DNA from: Kiritimatiellia bacterium
Lineage (GTDB): Bacteria > Verrucomicrobiota > Kiritimatiellia > RFP12 > UBA1067
DNA length: 11,037 bases
Assembly: GCA_017430155.1 (NCBI GenBank)
Contig: JAFRNO010000052.1
Location: 1 to 11,037 of the forward strand
Direction of reading: 5' to 3'
This document shows positions 1-5,691 of this stretch, piece after piece. A program made the position numbers and the translations under genes. Below the pieces are notes generated by a model that ran no database searches, was not told the origin of the DNA, and saw only the letters and a list, made by a program, of their open reading frames with translations. The first letter of the stretch is position 1. Each line of letters opens with the position of its first letter.

Positions 1-28
1 CAGCCAAAATCGATGCGACAATTTTCAT
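1..28 (-). CDS. Start of an exported protein of unknown function (cut by window edge)
   Basis: Only the first nine codons are inside the window. They read M-K-I-V-A-S-I-L-A on the minus strand, a basic residue followed by a hydrophobic run, as at the start of a signal peptide. A second in-frame ATG lies two codons upstream (32-34, giving M-A-M-K), but it sits one base from the -10 element, so the ATG at 26-28 is the better start. There is no Shine-Dalgarno sequence. A promoter element at 36-46 lies directly in front, the same arrangement as at two other genes in this window. The gene lies 42 bases downstream of the LamG gene on the same strand and could also be reached by read-through from it. 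Function cannot be judged from so few residues. Confidence 0.5.
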
Positions 29-35
29 GGCCATT

Positions 36-46
36 ATTCTACCACA
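36..46 (-). promoter_or_regulatory. Extended -10 promoter element for the left-edge gene
   Basis: On the minus strand this reads TGTGGTAGAAT: a TG-N extension followed by TAGAAT (36-41). The hexamer ends 7 bases before the ATG at 26-28, so transcription would begin at or next to the start codon (leaderless). No convincing -35 box is seen, which fits an extended -10 promoter. The first nine bases are identical to the element at 3204-3212 in front of the regulator gene. Confidence 0.45.
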
Positions 47-70
47 TAAAGACGATTTCGGGGGATGAAA

Positions 71-2071
71 CTACCTGATGATGACGCAGACGCCCGGCGG
101 CGAACTGCGCCTCTTCAGGAACTCGGACGGATCGAGCGCTCGGCCGGTGATCTTGATGTCGTCCAGCTCGCCGACGAACCAGTAGCCCGAATCGCTGCGC
201 GAGCCGATGTAGAGGCGTTCGCTCCGAAACCCCGTTTTGTGAACTTTGTTGTGCGATCCTTCGGTCGGCTGTGGCACTCCGTCCTTGAAGAAGCGTACAA
301 TGTCCGAGTCCAATCGACTGGAGTCGTAGATGAGCGCGTAGTGGTGCCACTTGCCGTCCGCCGTGGCGTTCGTCTTCTTGATGTTGTAGTTCTTCAACAT
401 GTGAAATCCTGCATCCATTCTGCCGTCCTGCTCGTCTCCTGTTGCATACTGGTTCTCGACAATCGCAAAACGCCCCTGCGCGTTGTTGAAGTTGGGGCCG
501 AGCTCCATCAAGAGGGCGAGTGTTCCCGCGTCTGTCGTGCGCATAAAGTACTCCACCGTGAGCGCATCTCGCCCATAGAGTGGCAATGTGCCGATTGTCG
601 AGAATTTGCGCTGCGAACCGGAAAGGAGCGCGGTCCGATCTGTCGTGAAGGTCACGCCATCGCTCTGCAGTTCGTTGCCGTTCTCGGTTGCGTCGTGCAA
701 GGGATTGCTCGTGTCGAACGGCCAATAGGCGATCACGTCGGATGGATCAGGAGATTGCGAGCGGGCGGACATGAACGAGCCGGGCTGGAGTGCACGCGCC
801 GTGATGCGAATGTCGTCAATGTCCGCGTTAAGCCGGTAACTAGTGTTTGCGCGCGAGCCAATGTAGAAGATCTGATTGCCGAGGTTCACGTCATTTGCTG
901 CCTTAAAATTAGGGTTCTGAGGGGCCTGCATCCCATCGACGAACATTCGACTGCGGTCGGTGCCGGGCAGGGACGAATCGATCACGAGCGCCACGTGGTG
1001 CCAACTGGCAAACACTTGATTCGACTGTGAGACGTCGATATGCCAACCGCCGGGATAGAAGCTGCCGTTGAGCACGCCTGGCCCCGTCTCGTTCAGCGTA
1101 ACGAAGAAACAACCGTTCTTGCCCATGATGTTCTCGGAAAGCTCCATCACCATGGCGGTCGAAGAAGCATTTGTGTGCGGGCGGATGAAAAACTCCAGAG
1201 TTGCGTCCTTGTAGGCCGAGAGGTCGAGTTTGTTGATCGTGTTCATCGTATGCCCGGCACCGTTGAAGGAAGCGAAACCGCCTTGGAACGTCACACCGCC
1301 GCCCGTGAGATGGTTGCCGTTTCCGGAGGCGTCTTGAAAAGCCGTTTCGGGCGTATTGAACGGATAGTAGGCGACAACCGGCTTGCCGGCTGTTCGTGCC
1401 TTGAGAAACTCGTTCGTCGAAAGCGCGCCTTCCGTGATGCGCACGTCGTCAATCAAGCCGGTGAACGAATGTTGCCAGCCGCCTCGTGATCCAATGTAGA
1501 GCGTGTAGGTAAGGAGGTATACGTTGCCATCCTGGTATTGCGTGTAGATGTCCTGCAACTCGCCGTCCACGTAGAACAGCACCTGCTCCGCAACGTTGCT
1601 CGTGCCGCCGGGCGTAAAGATAGCCGCCAGATGATGCCATTGGTCATCGAGGATATTCTTCTGCAGCTTACGTCCGGTCCATTTAGGTTTGTTGTTGATC
1701 GTACGATGTTCCATCGCGCCGTCGGGATAGAAGATGAACGCGCCGCCGTCGTAGCTCCCTGCGTTCGGCGAGAGTTCGAGGATTCCGGCTGCGCTATTCT
1801 GCGTCGTCGCTGGACGCACGAAGCACTCGAAGGTGTAGGCCTTTGTAGATTCAACCGGCAGAGGACGGATGGTCGAGAACACCTTGGCCGTGCCGTCGAA
1901 GGAAGCCGCGCCGTCGACGATCGCGATGCCGCCGTTCGTGAGCGTGTTGAAGTTGCCGGTGGCGTCCGTCACGCCGAGCGGATCGTCGTCGAACGTCCAC
2001 CAGGCCAGCGTGTTCGCGGCGGAGACCGTCAGCGCGGCCGCGAGTGCGGCGAGAAGTGCGAGCATTCTCAT
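71..2071 (-). CDS. Secreted protein with three tandem LamG-like (concanavalin A-fold) domains
   Basis: A 666-residue exported protein. Residues 1-19 form a signal peptide (M-R-M-L, an Ala/Leu-rich core, cleavage probably after Ser-Ala-Ala). Three LamG/Laminin_G_3-like jelly-roll domains follow at about 23-225, 233-437 and 447-655. Each repeats the same landmarks: an opening W-T-F-D, Y-P-F-N or W-P-F-D, a D-A-[ST]-G-N or D-A-T-E-N turn, a W-H-H strand (145-147, 357-359, 575-577), F-x-D-G, Y-I-G-S-R (192-196, 403-407, 621-625), D-D-[VI]-[RK]-I-T, and a closing E-F-L-K-x-R-like segment. No catalytic domain is present, so a carbohydrate- or protein-binding surface role is inferred. The start overlaps the oxidoreductase stop as ATGA and has a strong AAGGAG Shine-Dalgarno, so the two are translationally coupled. 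The tail ends G-V-C-V-I-I-R. By eye the gene is less GC-rich than its neighbours. Confidence 0.88.
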   Translation of the reverse strand: MRMLALLAALAAALTVSAANTLAWWTFDDDPLGVTDATGNFNTLTNGGIAIVDGAASFDGTAKVFSTIRPLPVESTKAYTFECFVRPATTQNSAAGILELSPNAGSYDGGAFIFYPDGAMEHRTINNKPKWTGRKLQKNILDDQWHHLAAIFTPGGTSNVAEQVLFYVDGELQDIYTQYQDGNVYLLTYTLYIGSRGGWQHSFTGLIDDVRITEGALSTNEFLKARTAGKPVVAYYPFNTPETAFQDASGNGNHLTGGGVTFQGGFASFNGAGHTMNTINKLDLSAYKDATLEFFIRPHTNASSTAMVMELSENIMGKNGCFFVTLNETGPGVLNGSFYPGGWHIDVSQSNQVFASWHHVALVIDSSLPGTDRSRMFVDGMQAPQNPNFKAANDVNLGNQIFYIGSRANTSYRLNADIDDIRITARALQPGSFMSARSQSPDPSDVIAYWPFDTSNPLHDATENGNELQSDGVTFTTDRTALLSGSQRKFSTIGTLPLYGRDALTVEYFMRTTDAGTLALLMELGPNFNNAQGRFAIVENQYATGDEQDGRMDAGFHMLKNYNIKKTNATADGKWHHYALIYDSSRLDSDIVRFFKDGVPQPTEGSHNKVHKTGFRSERLYIGSRSDSGYWFVGELDDIKITGRALDPSEFLKRRSSPPGVCVIIR

Positions 2072-3123
2072 CTGTTCTCTCCTTGTCGTTGGCCAGGTTG
2101 CGCAATCCGCGCGGGTCGGCCCGTGCGGGCGGACGCGCGTTCCGCGTCCACGAGCGCGAGCGAGGCGCGGATCTCCGCAAGCGGGGCAGGGTTCGCTTCC
2201 GGACGGACGCGTCCCGTGGCGAGGCGGTGGAAGAACGCGATCTCGTTCTGGTAGGGATCGCGTGCGCGGAAGACGGGGGCGAAAGGCTTGCCGCGCGCCG
2301 GATAGACCATGAATGGCGCGGCGAGGCGCGGATCGTAGACGACCGTGGCGCGCGCGAAATGGACGCGGAAGCCGTACGTGAAGCCGAAGGATTCCGTCGC
2401 GGACCAGCTAGCCTCGGAGACGACGATCTTGTCCGGATAGTCGTAGCTCGCGACGAGATGGTCGAGCGCACCGGAGGAGACGCGGTGCGCGCGGCAGGAG
2501 ACGGTCTTGGGAAGTCCGAAGAGCCAGTTGACGATGTCGGCGTCGTGAATGTTCAGATCAAGCGCGAGCCCGCCCGAGACGGACTCGTCCTGGAACCAGC
2601 TCTTTCCGTCCGGCGCGCACGGCGGCGGCGTGAGGCGCGTGAACGTGGCCGCCGTCACTGCGCCGTAGCGTCCCGAGGCGACGAGCTTCTTCAAGTAGAC
2701 GTATTCGGGCGCGAAGCGGAGGCATTGCGCCACCATGAACCGACCCTTCGCGCGCGCCGCCGCACGCAAAATACGATCCGCCTCCCGCGCGTCGCGCGCA
2801 AGCGGCTTTTCGCAGAGCACGTGTGCGCCATGCGCGAGGGCGCGCTCGACTGCCGACGCATGCAGGGCCGTGGGCAGCACGACGTCCACGATGTTCGGCT
2901 TCATCTCGACCAGCATCTTCTCGGCGTCCGTATACACCGCCACGTCGGACGGAAGGTTGGCGGGCAGCGCTTCGCCCACGCAGCCGTAGACCTTCACGGC
3001 GCGTGCCAGAGACGCGGGATTGCGCACGCACACCGCCGCCACGCGCACGCCGCGAATGCGCTGCCAACAGGCGGCGTGGACACGCCCCATGAAACCATAA
3101 CCGATGAATGCGACTTTTGTCAT
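2068..3123 (-). CDS. Gfo/Idh/MocA-family NAD(P)-dependent oxidoreductase
   Basis: A 351-residue cytoplasmic dehydrogenase of usual family length. The start at 3123 is chosen because the protein then begins with the first strand of the Rossmann fold: M-T-K-V-A-F-I-G-Y-G-F-M-G, with the dinucleotide motif G-x-G-x-x-G at 8-13. The family motif E-K-P is at 105-107, and the C-terminal domain carries the catalytic pattern D-x-x-x-H-x-x-D (D189, H193, D196). Family members oxidise or epimerise sugars, inositols and related polyols; the exact substrate cannot be told. It is the first gene of a minus-strand pair and overlaps the LamG gene by 4 bases (ATGA). It is divergent from a sugar-type XylR/AraC regulator, which probably controls it. 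The codon region lacks any Shine-Dalgarno; see the promoter at 3131-3139. A longer reading frame upstream of 3123 is antisense to the regulator and is not real. Confidence 0.93.
   Translation of the reverse strand: MTKVAFIGYGFMGRVHAACWQRIRGVRVAAVCVRNPASLARAVKVYGCVGEALPANLPSDVAVYTDAEKMLVEMKPNIVDVVLPTALHASAVERALAHGAHVLCEKPLARDAREADRILRAAARAKGRFMVAQCLRFAPEYVYLKKLVASGRYGAVTAATFTRLTPPPCAPDGKSWFQDESVSGGLALDLNIHDADIVNWLFGLPKTVSCRAHRVSSGALDHLVASYDYPDKIVVSEASWSATESFGFTYGFRVHFARATVVYDPRLAAPFMVYPARGKPFAPVFRARDPYQNEIAFFHRLATGRVRPEANPAPLAEIRASLALVDAERASARTGRPARIAQPGQRQGENR
2079..2084 (-). promoter_or_regulatory. Shine-Dalgarno site of the LamG gene
   Basis: AAGGAG on the minus strand, 7 bases before the ATG at 2069-2071 and inside the last codons of the oxidoreductase gene. 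It fixes the LamG start and shows that this organism uses canonical Shine-Dalgarno sites for operon-internal genes. Confidence 0.8.
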
Positions 3124-3130
3124 GGTCAAT

Positions 3131-3139
3131 AGTTTAACA
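3131..3139 (-). promoter_or_regulatory. Extended -10 promoter element of the oxidoreductase-LamG operon
   Basis: The minus strand reads TG-T-TAAACT; the hexamer (3131-3136) ends 7 bases before the ATG at 3121-3123. The spacing puts the transcription start at the ATG, and no Shine-Dalgarno is present, so the message is probably leaderless. The hexamer matches TATAAT at four of six positions. Its identical placement to the elements at 36-46 and 3206-3214 is what supports it. Confidence 0.4.
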
Positions 3140-3169
3140 AACCAATGTGGGCGGAAGAATGCCAACTTA

Positions 3170-3196
3170 TGCAAAAAATACTGCTTTTCCGTGCAA
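3170..3196. promoter_or_regulatory. Candidate operator: two TGCAA direct repeats 22 bases apart
   Basis: TGCAA occurs at 3170-3174 and 3192-3196, in the same orientation, about two helical turns apart, within the 97-base divergent promoter region. AraC-family regulators commonly bind paired direct half-sites about 21 bases apart, so these are plausible sites for the adjacent regulator. A repeat this short could be chance. Confidence 0.25.
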
Positions 3197-3205
3197 CGCA
3201 ATTTG

Positions 3206-3214
3206 TGGTAGACT
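3206..3214 (+). promoter_or_regulatory. Extended -10 promoter element of the regulator gene
   Basis: TG-G-TAGACT: the TG extension at 3206-3207 and the hexamer at 3209-3214, ending 6 bases before the ATG at 3221. There is no clear -35 box (weak T-rich stretch at 3185-3190) and no Shine-Dalgarno before the ATG, so the mRNA would start at or within a base of the start codon. Confidence 0.5.
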
Positions 3215-3220
3215 AGCGCC

Positions 3221-4414
3221 ATGCACGCCCAGAAGACAACTTCCGCATCGTTGCGCCCCAAACGCGTCGTGGTGATGACGAACCGCATGACGGTCGATTG
3301 CCAGGACCGCCTGCGCGGAATCGAGCGCTTTCTTGAAACGGAGGCTGACTGGTCCGCGCACTTCGTGGTGAAAGCGGGCGACATGACAGGGGAGGTGGTG
3401 CGCGAGGAAAGTCGGCGTGGGGCGGACGGGTTCATCGTCGACATCAGCGTAGGGACCGACGTGCTCGACGCGCTCGCAGGCTTGCGCGTTCCCGTGGTGA
3501 CGATCGACGTACGCGGACACGCGATCTGCGACGGGCGGCGGAACGTGCGGACGGTCTGCTGCGACGACGAAGGCGTCGCCCGCGCGGCGGCAACGCACTT
3601 CCTCGACCAGGAGCGGTTCCACTCCTTCGCCTTCACGCGCGGCGGCATCGATGCGCCTTGGGCCCGGATCCGGGAACGGACGTTCACGCGCATGTTGGCG
3701 GACCGCGGCATCTTCTGCCACGTGTTCGAAACGCAACAGAACATGCCCGAGCGAAAGGCGCTCGTGCAATGGCTGCGCAAGTTGCCGAAGCCCGCCGCCG
3801 TGATGGCCGTGAATGACGACACCGCCGCACGTATCCTACGCGCCGCAGCGGACGCGCGCCTGCGCATTCCGCAGTCCGTCGCCGTGCTGGGGTCCGACAA
3901 CGACGAGCTCGTCTGCCAGAACAGCGTGCCCACCCTTTCCAGTATCCCGCCGGATTTCGAGGAAGAGGGTTTCCGCGCGGCGCAGATCCTCGACGCGCTC
4001 ATGCGCGGCGAGGCCTCCGTTCCCGACGCGCCCGTGTTCATCCCCGTGCGGCCGATTGCCGTCCGCGAATCGACGGCACCCGTCTCGCAGGCCGGATTCC
4101 TCATCCGCCGCGCACAGCAGTTCATCGACAAGAACGCCTGCAAGGGCATCGGCGTGGACGACGTGGCGCGCCATCTCGGCGTCTCGCGCCGCCTGCTCTA
4201 CCTCCGCTTCAGGGAGATCAAGGGCATCGCGCCGTTCGAGGCCATCCGCGACAGGCGGCTGGAGGCGGTGCGGCACCGACTCCTCACGACGCACGAGACG
4301 GTTGCGGCGATCGCCGCCGACTGCGGCTTTGAGAGCGAGACGCACCTCATGCATCTCTTCAAGCGCCGGTTCGGCGTGACGATGCGCGCGTTCCGGCAAC
4401 GCGCACGGGCCTGA
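3221..4414 (+). CDS. XylR-like transcriptional regulator: LacI-type sensor domain fused to AraC HTH
   Basis: A 397-residue one-component regulator. Residues about 14-285 form a LacI/periplasmic-binding-type sensor: R-V-V-V-M-T first strand at 15-20, R-G-I-E-R-F at 32-37, V-N-D-D-T-A-A at 197-203, and I-P-x-S-V-A-V-L-G-S-D-N-D-E at 216-229, a stretch typical of the E. coli XylR architecture. Residues about 290-394 form the double helix-turn-helix of AraC proteins: D-V-A-R-H-L-G-V-S-R-R-L-L at 314-326, and V-A-A-I-A-A-D-C-G-F at 361-370 followed by F-K-R-R-F-G. Length equals that of XylR-type proteins. The family senses a sugar and activates nearby catabolic genes; the ligand here is unknown. 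It is divergent from the oxidoreductase-LamG pair, its likely target. The first ATG is kept because later Met codons would delete the first strand; it has no Shine-Dalgarno. Confidence 0.92.
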   Translation: MHAQKTTSASLRPKRVVVMTNRMTVDCQDRLRGIERFLETEADWSAHFVVKAGDMTGEVVREESRRGADGFIVDISVGTDVLDALAGLRVPVVTIDVRGHAICDGRRNVRTVCCDDEGVARAAATHFLDQERFHSFAFTRGGIDAPWARIRERTFTRMLADRGIFCHVFETQQNMPERKALVQWLRKLPKPAAVMAVNDDTAARILRAAADARLRIPQSVAVLGSDNDELVCQNSVPTLSSIPPDFEEEGFRAAQILDALMRGEASVPDAPVFIPVRPIAVRESTAPVSQAGFLIRRAQQFIDKNACKGIGVDDVARHLGVSRRLLYLRFREIKGIAPFEAIRDRRLEAVRHRLLTTHETVAAIAADCGFESETHLMHLFKRRFGVTMRAFRQRARA

Positions 4415-4419
4415 AGTGC

Positions 4420-4485
4420 GGGATGCAACGGACGAGACGCCCGTTGTCCCAGTAGCCGCCGGGACGGCGGCTCTCCATGCTGGGA
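4420..4485. terminator. Convergent-gene hairpins, probable bidirectional terminator
   Basis: The gap between the regulator stop and the peptidase stop holds two hairpins. The first pairs CAACGG (4426-4431) with CCGTTG (4441-4446) around a 9-base loop, extended by GGGA (4420-4423) with TCCC (4447-4450). The second pairs TCCCAG (4447-4452) with CTGGGA (4480-4485) outside GCCGCC (4455-4460) with GGCGGC (4466-4471), which close a GGGAC loop. Both need TCCC at 4447-4450, so the outer extensions exclude each other. No U-tract follows on either side, so intrinsic termination is not assured. The GC-rich inner hairpin may instead be a dispersed repeat. Confidence 0.5.
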
Positions 4486-5691
4486 TCAGTCGGTGTAGAC
4501 GCGGTCGTCGCCGCGGACGAGGAACGGCTGCTCGAGGCCGTCCGCGAGGTACTCGCGGAGCGTCACGAACACGGGTTCCATCAGCTCGTCGAACGTGAAC
4601 GTGCGCGTGGGCTTGACCTTCGGCGGCTTGATCGGCTTGTCGAACGACACGGAGCACTCGAGGGTGAGCGTGAGCGCGCCCGAGGCGAGCGCGAGCACCG
4701 TATTGAGGTTGATCGTGCCGCGCGGCGTGCGGTTGGGCTTGGGCTTGTTCGGGTTGAGACCAGCCGCGTGGATGGCGGCGTTGATGCGGTCTGAGATCGC
4801 GTTCGCGCGCACGACCTTGTCGGGCGCGTCGATCGCGCCGGGCGTGAGGACCGTTGGGGCGTACTCGTAGGAGTGGCCGTTTAGTACGGCGTCCACGCGC
4901 CAGCGCTCCGCGAGCTGCAGAAGTCCGCGGCCCTCCGCCGTGCGGATGTGGCCCGGCGCGGCGTCGTGCATGATGTTGAAGCCGTCGGCGTTCGGGTAGC
5001 CGCCGGGGTACGACACCTTGTCGAGCGGAAGCGGGAACCACGACTTGCTGCCGCGCCAGCCGATGAGCGAGCCGTCCTTCCACGTGCCCTGCGAGGCGGC
5101 GCGGAAGTCGTGCCAGCCGAGGCCGTGCAGGTGGTCGGGCGAGATGGCGCGTCCGTCCATGTTCGCGCACGGCACCACGATGAAGCGGTATTTTGAGATG
5201 AGGTCGACGAGCGCGGGATTGGCGCGGCCGCGGAAATCCGCGCCCGTCTCCAGCAGCTGGATCAGGTTCATCGCGCCCGCCACGCACTCCGGCTCCGCGC
5301 CGTGGATGCCCGCCACGAAGAGGAACGTCTGCTTCGCGGGGGGCGGGTTGCCCATGTAGTTCTTCCAGGTGGTGGACGACGAGCCGGCGGACCAGTTCGT
5401 TTGCGGCGGCGCGTCGTTGAAGTCGCCGTAGAAGAGCGCGTAGACGGGATAGCCGAGGGGCGTGTGCGCGATGATTTCCTTGCGCGAGCACTTCGTCGCA
5501 CGCGCGCAGACGTCCATGATCTCCTGCGGACGCACCTTCCAGAATTCGGGACGCGGCGCAAGGCCGGGGATCTCGATGGGCTTGAAGCGGGTGGGGAGCG
5601 GCTCGCGAGGACGCTCGCCCTCCCGGGGCGCGGCGAGGATCGGCAGTGCCGTGCCGGCGACCATGCCGGCCATGAATTCACGTCTGTTCAT
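4486..5691 (-). CDS. Tat-exported M14-type zinc carboxypeptidase
   Basis: A 401-residue putative metallopeptidase. The start at 5691 gives M-N-R-R-E-F-M-A-G, a twin-arginine (Tat) motif, then a short hydrophobic stretch ending L-A-A-P near residue 22. The M14 active-site set is complete: H130 and E133 in G-I-H-G-A-E-P-E (HxxE zinc ligands), N177-x-x-x-R181 in the position of the substrate-binding Arg, H273 in N-G-H-S-Y-E as third zinc ligand, and E345 in T-L-T-L-E as the catalytic Glu. It should therefore be active, trimming peptides or a peptide-bearing envelope polymer in the periplasm or outside; the substrate is unknown. It is the last gene of the minus-strand operon, overlapping the upstream gene by ATGA, with AAGGA at 5699-5703 as ribosome site. 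A repeat-like segment at residues 22-31 follows the signal peptide. An ATG further upstream would add a non-homologous tail and destroy the signal. Confidence 0.87.
   Translation of the reverse strand: MNRREFMAGMVAGTALPILAAPREGERPREPLPTRFKPIEIPGLAPRPEFWKVRPQEIMDVCARATKCSRKEIIAHTPLGYPVYALFYGDFNDAPPQTNWSAGSSSTTWKNYMGNPPPAKQTFLFVAGIHGAEPECVAGAMNLIQLLETGADFRGRANPALVDLISKYRFIVVPCANMDGRAISPDHLHGLGWHDFRAASQGTWKDGSLIGWRGSKSWFPLPLDKVSYPGGYPNADGFNIMHDAAPGHIRTAEGRGLLQLAERWRVDAVLNGHSYEYAPTVLTPGAIDAPDKVVRANAISDRINAAIHAAGLNPNKPKPNRTPRGTINLNTVLALASGALTLTLECSVSFDKPIKPPKVKPTRTFTFDELMEPVFVTLREYLADGLEQPFLVRGDDRVYTD
5593..5624. repeat. GC-rich repeat-like element inside the peptidase gene
   Basis: This stretch encodes residues 23-33 of the peptidase, reading R-E-G-E-R-P-R-E-P within a longer P-R-E-containing run. 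The DNA has GCTCGC twice, 12 bases apart (5601-5606 and 5613-5618), an 8-base perfect palindrome CTCGCGAG (5602-5609), and a GAGCG/CGCTC inverted pair (5596-5600 and 5612-5616). It sits at the loosely constrained junction between signal peptide and mature domain, where an inserted short dispersed repeat would be tolerated. Only one copy is in the window, so repeat status is inference. Confidence 0.35.

Noticed and set aside
29..70. Terminator after the LamG gene
   Set aside because: Only a 4-base TTTC/GAAA pairing is present, with no stable stem or T-tract.
65..1030. Plus-strand open frame opposite the LamG gene (also 1538-2254, 2044-3132)
   Set aside because: These are shadows; the opposite strand has repeated domain motifs and a signal peptide.
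3124..4149. Extension of the oxidoreductase frame upstream to 4149
   Set aside because: The extra 342 residues are antisense to the regulator, and the Rossmann fold starts exactly at the ATG at 3123.
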